Assembly (NCBI GenBank): GCA_914767715.1
Contig: OU612072.1
Coordinates: 3,970,001 to 4,034,000, forward strand
Direction of reading: 5' to 3'
From: Membranipora membranacea
Taxonomy: Eukaryota; Bryozoa; Gymnolaemata; Cheilostomatida; Membraniporidae
DNA length: 64,000 nucleotides
In this document: positions 51,301 to 61,625 of the stretch, piece by piece
Position numbering within the stretch: position 1 is the stretch's first letter
Layout: each line of letters opens with the position of its first letter
Position numbers and translations under genes: made by a program
The notes under the pieces: model-generated
What the model was told of the DNA's origin: nothing
What the model saw: only the letters and a program-made list of their open reading frames with translations
The model's database searches: none

Positions 51301-52560
51301 TCAGTCTAGAAAATTTAATTGAGGTACTTTTAGCGCACTAGTCTCGTTTATACCACCTGCATTTGGCCATAGACCAAGTCTCTTCATCTTTCTTCTTTCA
51401 GTGGCTATAGTTTCAACAAATTCGTTTACTAATTCACCCTTTGAGTATATATTTGGAATCGGAATTAATTCCAAACTTTCCTTATATTAATTTAGTGGTA
51501 AGGGTTGGAATGTAACATTTGGATGGAATGCTTTGGTCTTCACCTCGATGGTCGGTCCCAATGTCTTGTAACTGCCATCATGCCACATATACTAAAGTGG
51601 TACCATTTATGCTGAAAACTGTCGAGGTCCTTATATGACAATCAATCTCAATTGCATTCTTGTGAATTATATTCGTCAATGGATCAAGATATCCTGTTGT
51701 ATCATGTTTGCCGTTCCAACTAAACTTGATAGGTACTCTATTCATGTATTTGGACTGAATATTAGCGTCCTTTATATTGAACTTATTCACTGGAGTACAA
51801 GTGTCCATAGCCACAATCTCATTTGTTAAAGGGCAACCAAGGTTTCGCAGCAATGCATTAATGGGTAGTAACTAATGTGCTAGGCAGCATCAGCATTGTG
51901 CATGACGCAGTGCAAAACTCAAAGTAGTTGCCGACTCTAAGCTGGGTAACACTTCAGTTTAGGGGAGGTTCCGAGAAATTGCTGTACTAATGATAGAACA
52001 AAGGCTAAATAATATCAGGAACAGGAAACTGCTCTGTGGTATTCTATTTTAGCTGAGTTTGAGTACCTGATGGATGAATTGTCTCACAAGAATTCTGGCT
52101 GAATTATCATCAGAATTAGATTTGGTCTTTTTCTCGATGCAGAAGGTGCGATCTGCTATCAATCGATGAGAACTTGTTTGAAACCTTGGTTGCCCTTTAA
52201 CATCCTAGCTGTAACATATTGATCTGAAAGCAACTTCCTCATTGCGAAAGTTGGTTCTGATTTGATAATTGCCCCAAATAATTGTATTGCTGCCTGTTCG
52301 TGTTCACATAAATATTGTATTCCTGACCAGAAAGGTCTTAATGAATTTTTCCAAATTGAAATCTCTAGTGACTTCGCAATATAATTGAACATAGCAAATG
52401 TAGCCAAAATCTCTGAAGAGGCGTCTTGACTAGGTACTGCAGGCAAATATTCAGGGCCACCAGTGTTATTTGATATCTCTGAATTTGTAGAAACATAATA
52501 TCCTTGATCAGTCAGCATTGCTGTGATTTGTCGGTTTGTTTCTGGACATGTTTTATGGTT
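51300..52560 (-). pseudogene. Env-like glycoprotein frame, disrupted
   Basis: Two frames (52159-52518 and 51578-51853) belong to one reading frame split by the MITE. Beyond 51578 the likely continuation is in another frame with one stop in the middle and a second before the membrane segment at 51255. The protein has potential N-glycosylation sites (NNT, NGT), scattered cysteines and a C-terminal hydrophobic helix, as in retroviral-type surface proteins. I cannot assign it to a named envelope family, and a cellular membrane protein origin is not excluded. Confidence 0.45.
51826..52200. mobile_element. MITE with TTAA duplication, copy 2
   Basis: A 367-bp element (51830-52196), opposite in orientation to 26537-26913, has the same 17-bp ends and TTAA on both sides. 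It splits the env-like frame: deleting it with one TTAA leaves the upstream and downstream codons in register. Confidence 0.92.
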
Positions 52561-52599
52561 ATTTTTCTTCTTTTTTTATAGTTTTATTCATCATACTTT

Positions 52600-53548
52600 C
52601 AAGCCAATTTGACGGAGTATTAGAAAACACCTGTGGTTTGGTCTTTTTGTGAGCTTCCCTTTCCTGTCATATTGTCTGGAATGCATTTATCAATGACTTG
52701 TCACCACCAACACCACATCTCAAGTACGCCAATGACACGACTTTATACCATCCGCTATCAAAATCTAATCTGACTGACTCTACTGCTCATTGGGCAACTG
52801 TGAGCATCAGCGACAACCAACTTCAAAGAGCACTCGATTACACCTCTCAGTACTGCACTGATAACTTTCTGCTGTTGAATGTGAACAAAAATCTCTCCAT
52901 AAACTTCACTTTGCAAAAATCACTTACCATTGACACCTATAACATCAATCATTCTGAAAAACTCTACACCCCAAATGTGAGGCTTCTTGGTGTATTATTT
53001 GATTGAGCACTTAAAGTTTCACTCCCATGTAGACAATATCATTGACAAAACAAAAAATTCTCTTCATGGTCTTATAAAGCTAAGAAAAGCTGGTGTGAGA
53101 TCTCATTCACTGATATAATTTTACAAAGCTAGAATTTTATCGGTTGTATCATATGCAGCCCCGTGCAGGTTCCCACACACCTCCCAAAATGATAAGGATA
53201 AACTGGAGAGATTTCAAAAGCTCTGAACCAGAATTATGATTCCATGATGAGGAAGAGTATGAAGAGAGACTTTCTTTACTAAAGCTCGAAGAACTAAAAA
53301 TACATCTTGATATTCTTCGTTTTCGATATATTTCAAAGGTTAAGAATATGAGAATCATACGTAAAAAATATTTTTGGAAGCCCGAAATCACCGTTCTATA
53401 AATAGGACAGCATTTATAGACAATGATATTTTACATAAATACACCTGACTGCTTTGTTTTTATTTATTTATTTATGCATGGTCTTTATTTGTCATTGATA
53501 TTGATCGGCACTAATAAAGTATATATATATATATATATATATATAAAG
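52600..53548 (+). mobile_element. LINE 3' fragment
   Basis: The + strand encodes NAFINDLSPPTPHLKYANDT, the catalytic region with YAND where YADD is expected, then LDYTSQYCTDNFLLLNVNK and NVRLLGVLFD, a stop, and further thumb-domain sequence (HLKFHSHVDNIIDKTKNS). The 3' end GCACTAATAAAG runs into a TA microsatellite (53520-53546). The copy is 5'-truncated with several stops. It interrupts the env-like relic on the opposite strand. Confidence 0.8.
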
Positions 53549-53599
53549 GTTCCTGCTGATAACCTGCTAAGACCCCTGTCTTGTTCCTAAAATATTATA

Positions 53600-54785
53600 A
53601 TATAAAACCATCTTTATTTATAGTAAAAAAATGAATGACAGAAAATTCTTTAGGCATGAACACATTTGGCAATCGTGCTCGTCTCCATAGATATACTTGA
53701 TGGACTTTGACAGCGTTTCAACTCCACGATGTTTAAAAATGAGGCATAAGTCCTGCTTAGGATGCTGCCAATTCGCTGTCAGATGATATGGAAATTTAAT
53801 GCAGAAAGCAGAAAAGATATAAATTTGAATGTTGATTAAAGTCTAGTTCTGACAATGGAAAATAATTTAACATGTCAGCTGCCATGACCATAAGTATGAG
53901 GTGTCTGCAATGGTAATTTGCAAAAATCAAACATGATGAAATCTTGGATATAGAACAAAGAGCAAGAACAAAGAGTAAAGTCCTCAGCATTCGCTGCAAA
54001 TTATTTGAACGTGACATAGAGGATATTTACTGGCATGACAATGGGAATGTCGTAGGATGATATTTATGCTGTGATTGACATGATGTATGCAACAACAATT
54101 TATTTGAGAAGTACATCTGCCATTAAAATAGTAAAATTCTACCCCCTGGCAGTAGGCACAGAAATTTGATAAAGTCAAATCAGTTTCTGCTTAGTGTAAT
54201 TCCTGCAGGTTGGTTGCAAGTTTTCAAATCTACATAATTTTAATGCTTAAGGGTGCAGGCCTTATACATAGGATAGTTTCACGGGCCTGATGCACAGGAT
54301 ATTGTTGGGTTGATACGCAGGATACTGTGAGTACTGTGGGTTTGTATGAGATATAGATATATATTTCTACTTCCTGACAAAAATTTCAGAAATGCCAGAG
54401 GTTGCACAGACATAATTTCTCAACAAATAGCTATGCTGTGCGCGTTACCGCCAATCAATAATTTATATGGATGGGAGTCAGGCATACATTCTTCGCACAA
54501 TTTGTATGATATAGACCATATTCAAGCAGTCTTTAATTATCAGAGCATTAGAGGCAACCGTTAGTTTACTCATTATGTGAGTTTCACTACTATGATCACT
54601 CAATGAAGGATATCCTATGTTTCTATCCTTCAACTCATTTCTGTACATATTTTAATGAGGATAGATAATCAAGCTGTTCTTGAGCACCTCTAAGCGAGAG
54701 AGCATTATGCCCCATATTGGGAAATCTACTGCACACTTCTCTTGCCTTGTTATTCAAGTCATTTGAACGCTGTAAAATTTGACTA
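53600..54785 (-). repeat. Second copy of the 1-920 repeat
   Basis: This segment is the inverted counterpart of the left window edge and includes the Cys-rich frame at 53984-54178 and a leader-like peptide (LRTLLFVLALCSISKISS) at about 53925-53990. It also extends beyond the left copy to the right, where the 112-codon frame continues. Confidence 0.8.
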
Positions 54786-54973
54786 CCATAGTCTCTAAAA
54801 GCTATTTTTATCTGCAGTTCTATTTTAGCAGGATTAACATCAGCCGATAGGTATTTGTATTTGCAGGAATGATAGTGGATATGCTTGAAGTGATATTTTG
54901 ATTTCACAAAGTCGGCAGTTAATGGTCGTATGACCACATACATGTTTGTCTTCTGTTCAGTTAGGTTTATCAT
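54635..54973 (-). pseudogene. Unknown 112-codon frame of the retroelement
   Basis: The frame begins MINLTEQKTNMYVVIRPLT and ends near DYLSSLKYVQK. Its second half is shared with positions 1-130. It has alternating hydrophobic residues and no zinc or catalytic motif. Its position upstream of the env-like gene suggests a retroelement coding remnant; no domain is recognised. Confidence 0.35.
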
Positions 54974-54980
54974 ATTATCT

Positions 54981-55354
54981 AAACCAAACTACTATAGAAA
55001 TAAACACACACACACCAGGTCTACAGACTTGAATGCGCAAAACCTTTTCATACCAAGAAACCTGTTTCGTAATGGTCTGAATATATGTATCTGCTTTAAA
55101 ATGTAAATGTTGAAGATCTTCAGAACATAACTCTAGCTTATTGCACAGATGATTCAGCCTGAGTGATGCTCTGAGAAGGATTAAGTTTGTTTACTTTTGT
55201 GTCTGTTAAATATTAATGTTGCTCTCTTATTAATTGATGGTTGCTGCCTATTTTACAGGAACAGGCAGACAAAGAGGCAGACAAGGCTGGACTGAGTTTG
55301 ATCCCAAATGCCTAGTGATTGACCAGATTAACAAATGGTAACAAAAGTGTGAAG
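54981..55354. other. FUT8-like gene upstream region, RNase H-like scrap
   Basis: A CA microsatellite is near 55003-55013. At 55257-55315 the + strand reads EQADKEADKAGLSLIPNA, which resembles the end of a LINE-type RNase H (the NExAD motif). It follows an ACAG acceptor-like site and is probably a retroelement scrap. Promoter and 5' untranslated region must lie here or further left but are not identifiable. Confidence 0.35.
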
Positions 55355-58300
55355 ATGAAGTTACGTTCAAAGATTCTTATTCCTTATCTGATCGGTCTAG
55401 TGGTGATGTGTGTATCACTTCTCTGTCTTACAATGAGATGGAGTTCTCCCTACACCAGAATTCCATGCAATATGACCATAGATAACTTAGGTATGTAGTA
55501 CTGTAAGTTTAAGTCTATCTCTGCAATCTCAATGTATTTCATTGTGACAACACAACTCTTTTGTTGAAAGATCCTCAGGATTTTCTTCTAGGCGACCCAG
55601 GGTGGTCTAGGTTTTCTTTAATCGGGTGGTCGCCACTCTAGTGTTGGCTTTCATGCAAAGACTGACAGACCACACCGCTGCGCTTTATATTTATCATGTT
55701 TGAAATAATTTTAACAATTATTATTTAGTTATTGCAGAAGCCTCAGACAAAAAAAATAAAGTAGAAGTAATTTCTGAGGTAGAATAACTTCTCCACCTCC
55801 GTCTCATATTCAGTGTGCCTATGACGTAGGCATGATGTCACTTTCTTGTATTTCTTGTATACACCTATGTATGCTGTACTGCATAAATTACACAAAAAAT
55901 TAAAACATTAAACTGTCCATTACGTGCGATAACTAGATGCTGGGTGCCTGGGTGAATTGCGGCCAATCAAATGCACTGCAAAGTGACATCATTTTCAATC
56001 TAATTGTAGGCAGGGCGAATCCATTCCATGTTGCAAGCAAATCAGAATTATTAACTGATTGGGAACTAATGGCCATCAACACCTTTTGCCAAAACAAGCT
56101 GACTGCGGGTTACTGCATTATCTGTGTGTAGTATTTAAGGTTTAGATAAACTTCATCCAACGTCAGAATTTTTACTAATAACATTGTTCTAACAAAATTA
56201 GTCATACGTTATAAACAACCCTTGTATTTTGAAAAAATTATTTGTAGTGAGCTAATATTGTGTTTCACCAGTATCAGTGTCTGGATTTAGTCTGAAGCCC
56301 AACTTAGCCTACTTGGCGCTATGCTCGATCTCCTTTGTTTCAAATTTGTAGTGAGAATCTAGTTATTTTTTAGGGTCAGGACCAAGCTATGACCATGAAA
56401 CGTCTAGATTTAGACTGGCTGATAATATACAGGATTTGTGGTTCTATACTAAATCTCAGCTCAAGAAACTGAACAATGGTACAGTCAATAAGATTCTGGA
56501 TGACATCGAACACAGACACAGGTAGATAACCTTACCCTGTAACACTGTCACCAATGGGCGCAAATTACATGTACAGGCCCGTAGTTCCAGGGGAGGCAGG
56601 GACGCTCTGCCTCCCCTATAATGCTCAATGGAGTGGTCTAAAAGGATATAATTGGACAATCCATGTCAATATATGCTGCACTGCGATTTCCATTGCTATT
56701 TATATGCCTTAAATTGGTTAGGAGGAGCTTACAGCACCCATCCTGGTGATGACTTGGACTCGCCAGGGACTTTGGCCTCTACCATTATTTCTGATATACG
56801 GCTCTGAATTAACACACATCATAAGCTTTCAATCGCCAGATCGAGGGGTGCAGAATCTGCTGACAGGATGTCAATTTATCATTGTATTTAGGAACATAAG
56901 GTTCACACTCTGATATATTTCTCCCTTTCATCATCGCTGTAGATCGATAGAGGTAGATTTGATGACGTTAAGTAATGTAGATAATAATCAGGATTGGAGA
57001 GAGAATGAGCACAGAGAACTACAAGACCTCATGCAGAGAAGGTTACACCATCTACAAGTAAAGTATCTAGCATATGTCTCAATACTTGAGTGAAAACACC
57101 TTGGTCCATGTTACTCCCTAATTAAATTTTCATGCCCATTAGATGGAGATAAATGTAGCCATTTGATTACATGTCTTTCCATCAATGTCCTGAAAATCTA
57201 GCTTGTGTGTCTTTGCTTGAAAAGCTTCTTCATCATCCGGGTTATAATCCATTAGAAACTCTTTCATAATCCAGTCATTTTCCTTTCAAATGGTTTCTGC
57301 CTTGCAGTCAAATCAGATCCAAATTATGATTATTTTCTGCAGAGCTTATTTGAGAACTTTGAAGATATGGCTTTATTTTTGAATTTACAACCACACCTTG
57401 GGCTAGAAAAATGTCCCAGTCAACACTTACTCCTGTGATAACGGATAGATGGTTAATCACTTTACAACGTAAAGCGGTATAATTTTTACAGCTAAAACTT
57501 ACTTACATGGGCTAACTGTAACCTACAGATGGCCCAGTTGTTGAGTGCTTCAGTGGTCAGAGAAATTTATCTTGCCAAGCTTATGATATATTCGGCTGAT
57601 TACCTAAATGGCAGAACTATTTTTTAGAATCCCAAGAACTGTTCTAAAGCTAAGAAGCTGTTGTGTGACATGAAAGTAGGTTGTGGGTTTGGATGTCAGT
57701 TCCATCATGTTGGTTACTGTCTAATGATGGCTTACGGCCTTGAAAGGACTTTGATACTTCAATCAGATGTAAGGGAAAATAAATATCATAATGTTGAAAG
57801 CTAAAACCTTGTGTTTACATAAAATACCCCTCATTATGAGCATCGACCAAAACATTTTCAAGCATTGCAATGTATCATGCACTCAAAACTAGAACATCAT
57901 ATGGACCTCTCAGATAAACTTTCATGCATTTTTCCGACAACTCATTTGGTGGTACCAAGAGGAAAGATTCATGTTCCTAAATATACAAGTTCAAGGCTAG
58001 TTTTATTTCTCTGCTCAGTTCCATCCTCATCCCCTAATCTGCTAGACACCCCCTGATTACTTATTTGATTGTGTTATACAGGGATTTAAATTCACATCTA
58101 AGGGATGGGAATCAGTATTCAAACCAGTCAGTGACACATGTACATATGTATCTGAAGGTCAGACCAAACGTAACTGGAATGGTAAGTTTACTGTAAAAAT
58201 ATACTGAGGGCTTTGAAGATCTAATTCATAAAGATTTTCTCCGATGATAATCGCCCAATGCAATTGCTTTTTTTTTATTTTATTGGCATAATTTTCATTC

Positions 58301-60709
58301 GATGAGAATGTTTTACAAAATCGGCTTTTCCTTTCTCTCGCAATGTTTGACTGCCTACCTTGGGTTATTGTTGTTCTCAACAAACGAGCAAAAACATGAA
58401 GGTACAGTCAAACATTGCCAGAGACCCTGATATATAGAGAGCATCAGCAAAACGCTCTTTACATATTTATTTATTTGTTCTACATGATGAAATATATTTA
58501 CAATAGGCCGCTGCTCACAATGTTATGAATTTTTACCATCCCTGTAGGGTCATTATGGATATTCATTTTTATTTGGCTATTATCATTGTTTTAGGGGAAG
58601 CTCAGACTAAAGATATTGATGTTGTTGTGGTGCCAATAGTTGCACGTTTGAAGGCCCCCCGTCCCCCATATATGCCTCTATCAATCCCAGAGGATCTGGC
58701 TCAAAGGCTACAGTGAGTATTTCTTTAATAAAGGAAGGTATAAATTATGATCTGTTTAGTGAGATCAGCTCCTCTCCCCCTTGTACAGAGCAGGGAATTC
58801 TTTTCAATCATTTTGGTATATTACTAGATTGAAAGGTTAAAAAAATGACTCTTTATCTGGAATTTAATGTGTAAACCACTGGTCTAGATAATCTGCTTGA
58901 ATAATACAGCCATGAAACTTGCTCCAGCATCCTCAATGCTCATAATGTATTCTATTGTAGAGCATTACATGGAGATCCATCTATATGGTTTATATCTCAG
59001 TTTGTTAAATATTTGATGAGACCTCAGAAACATTTACAGGACAATATAGACAGTGTAAAAGAAAAGATGAACTTGACGAATCCGATTGTCGGGTGAGCTT
59101 TCGGGTGACCCATACCTGAATAAAGTGTATCTTAAAGCCCCAAAAATATCCTGATTGCATTCTTTATATTTTTTTCTCCAAATGAAGTTTGATGAATCTT
59201 CTGGTTGAATATCCAGAAATGGTCAACAACATGTAAGATACTCTCATATCCATAAATGTAAATGACATTTAAAAACTAGTTACTTTTTGCGAGTTTATAG
59301 GCAATTTTGTTACCCACATAGTATTTCAAGCTTCAAAGAGAGAATTTAAGATACAGCAACTAATAATTCTCTGTGTCTGCTCTTGACTTCATGGGAAAGA
59401 TCATGCTTCTGGTCAATGTAAATATTGTACATTGTTTGTGGTAGTATACATGTGCGACGGACAGACAAGCTTTTAAGAGAAGCAAAGTTTCATGGTATTG
59501 AGGAGTATATGGAACATGTGGACCAGTGGTTTATGACACAGGAAAGAATCCCTAACAAAATAGACAAAAGAAGAGTTTATATAGCGTCCGATGACCCAAC
59601 GGTTCTACCAGAAGCTAGGGAAAAGTGGGTCATACTCAGACATTATTCTTATTGTTGACATATGATATATGTATATATATGTACATTATATATTGTTTTA
59701 TAAATATGTATATATATACATATATATATGTATGTCTGTTTTTCAGATTTAGGTCACCACAGAAGTTTAAGAAAGCAATTGCCCATTAATTCTACTATCA
59801 CAGATAAAATCGTTTGTACTAGATTGTTGAAACATAATAGTGTGATTTGACATTATTAAAATTGGTATGTACTATGTTATAAGTATATTATGTCTATCCC
59901 AATTGTTTCAGATATCCGGATTATGAATTCTTTGGAAATGTATCTATATCACAGAAGGCAGACTGTCCTGATAGATACACTGATGAATCACTAAGAGGTG
60001 TCCTCATAGATATACATATGCTCTCTATGACTGATTACTTAGTCTGTACTTTCTCCTCTGGTGTAGGTAGACATAACAACTAGTTTAAGGCTACTCATTT
60101 AATCATGCGTGTTACGTGTAAGAAACTGCAATATTTAAAGTTTTTCCCTTAACAGAATTATGGAACATGATATCTTGCAAACATGAGAACACTCGGTCGG
60201 GCACAAGCACTAATTATTTGTTGGAACAACTGGTCATATTTGGTAGGAAACACAATATGACTGTTTCATTAGCACGATCAGTGATCATGAGTCAACAAGT
60301 AAAAGATCATGAGTCAACTACTAAAATAACCAAAATGCATGCAACTAACATAAGGAATAGAATTGATACTATTATATCAGTGCTATCACGTACAACAGGT
60401 AGTTTCATATTTGCTCAAAGTGAGGGAACAAGTCAAGATATCAAAATAAATTGAGATTTTGCGTATGGTCATTACACTATTCAATTGTTTTTTTGTCAAG
60501 AACAATTGATGCAATAATACACCTTTGATTTATTTATTTTTTGGTAGATATGCAGATTGGTGTATGAAAAAATGCAGACGCTTCACCCAGACCCGAGTCT
60601 CTGGTATCATTCATTAGATTCTAAATATTCCTACTTTTATAAGCGATACAATAAAAGAGTCATAGTGAAATACCCGACATATCCTGAAGTCCCTCTGAGG
60701 CATACTTAG
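55355..60709 (+). CDS. FUT8: FUT8-type alpha-1,6-fucosyltransferase, no SH3
   Basis: The product should transfer fucose in alpha-1,6 linkage to the innermost GlcNAc of N-glycans in the Golgi. Coding exons: 55355-55490, 56374-56521, 56943-57057, 57628-57768, 58082-58181, 58595-58712, 58961-59092, 59445-59624, 59912-60062, 60548-60709, all GT-AG, 1383 nt, 460 residues. Order: signal anchor ([15 protein letters not shown]), helical stem (SQLKKLNNG), [59 protein letters not shown], the GDP-fucose site [27 protein letters not shown] and [28 protein letters not shown]. Typical FUT8 has an SH3 domain of about 60 residues after this point; here the chain goes straight to KYPTYPE and stops. Exon 1 is homologous to exon 1 of the GT10 gene at 8922. 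Confidence 0.9.
55570..55690 (+). repeat. Shared LINE/SINE tail segment in FUT8 intron 1
   Basis: It contains TTTAATCGGGTGGTCGCC, ACTCTAGT and CAGACCACACCGCTGC, matching 4494-4610 in inverted orientation. No RT is attached, so it is a solo tail or a SINE. Confidence 0.55.
59650..59737. repeat. AT-rich microsatellite (TATATG)n
   Basis: Alternating TATG/TATA units in intron 8 of the FUT8-type gene. No other feature. Confidence 0.7.
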
Positions 60710-61461
60710 AAAAATAATAATGAGCATGTAAGTATAATCAATTTTGTTGTTCTTAAGTACACCCTCACTGTAATAAGCTTGTATGTATTCTCAGTAGTTT
60801 TCTGAAATATTATAAATTGTGATCAGTACTTGTGAGTTCAGCAGGATATTATCTCGGGCTACTGATTGTATCTATCGGTTATTTTAATACATTCATTTAG
60901 AAGTATAAGATAAAGTTGGTTAAAAATCGCGTTTATCATCTCTGTCGGAAGACTTAGAAATAGAGGTGCCACAAGGGCGTGGCCACCATATTTGGCGCCA
61001 AGCTGCTCTCAGTTTTTAGGCAAGTAGAAGCACAGTGCCTTGTAGTAATTATACTGCACCGGGACGTAAACCCAAAACTTCCAAAACATCTGAGCTACCT
61101 CCTACTCCAGATAGTTGACAAAAACTGACTGATAAAGTGATATACTCACCTCAATCAGCAAGTAAACACAGAGAATTCAAAACAACATATTGGAGTTGCA
61201 TCCATGTGACCAAACAGTACATTATGTCTAGTTATTTGAGATTGTTAGAATTAGGGTGGCTAGTTGAATTCAAGCTGCATCATCAACTGTATGCGCCCTC
61301 AGAGTGCCACAAATGCAGCCTCAAGCCCTAACTTTTCCTCCATATACAAACTCATAAATATGCTGACACCTTAAATTGCCTTTTGACATCTGACCAAGTA
61401 CATGCATGCCTTGTGTTGAGTTTATTTTTTATATTTATATTTTATTACATTTATTCTGCAG
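60710..61461. other. FUT8-type gene 3' region
   Basis: A good donor-like site (GAGCAT|GTAAGT) lies 20 bp after the stop codon, so the 3' untranslated region may be spliced. The rest, to the next putative exon, shows no gene; a TTAGAAATAGAGGTGCCAC block with mixed GC is probably an unclassified repeat. Confidence 0.35.
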
Positions 61462-61625
61462 ATAAAGAATTGACAAGCGAAAGTCAACAATTGCACACTT
61501 GTAACCTCACTGGGATGTCATCCTACGATATTCACAGTGGACAAATAGGAGCACCAAACACAGGATTCTATTTCAGAGCACCAAATTTAATAACGCAAAA
61601 TACCATATATGACATAAACATATAG
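61462..61625 (+). CDS. Putative terminal exon, unknown gene
   Basis: After a pyrimidine-rich TTATTCTGCAG acceptor, a phase-1 stretch encodes DKELTSESQQLHTCNLTGMS and IGAPNTGFYFRAPNLITQ and ends with TAG at 61623-61625. The composition is that of a real protein. It may be a downstream or alternative exon of the FUT8-type transcript or belong to another gene. No domain is recognised. Confidence 0.3.

Larger units (their letters stand above)
50641..54980 (-). mobile_element. Env-like/retropepsin retroelement relic
   Basis: On the - strand, from right to left, are an unknown 112-codon frame (54635-54973), the repeat segment shared with 1-920, a signal-peptide-like start near 53990, an env-like reading frame, a membrane segment and a retropepsin domain ending near 50640. 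It is broken by a + strand LINE (52600-53545), a TTAA MITE (51830-52196), two stops and at least two frameshifts. No RT or integrase is present nearby, and LTRs were not identified. This is an old, dead copy. Confidence 0.6.

Noticed and set aside
1-54785. The repeats at 1-920 and 53600-54785 as LTRs of one giant element.
   Set aside because: They are in inverted orientation and contain coding remnants, so they are two copies of an interspersed retroelement segment.
60061-60068. Alternative donors GTGTAG at 60061 and GTAGAC at 60067 for FUT8 exon 9.
   Set aside because: Both leave phase 1, which runs into a stop in exon 10. GTAGGT at 60063 gives phase 0 and restores the conserved CRLVYE sequence.
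60167-60454. 95-codon frame in intron 9 of the FUT8-type gene.
   Set aside because: It would break the conserved link between the VCTFSS and MQTLHP exons, and no domain is recognisable. Treated as intronic.
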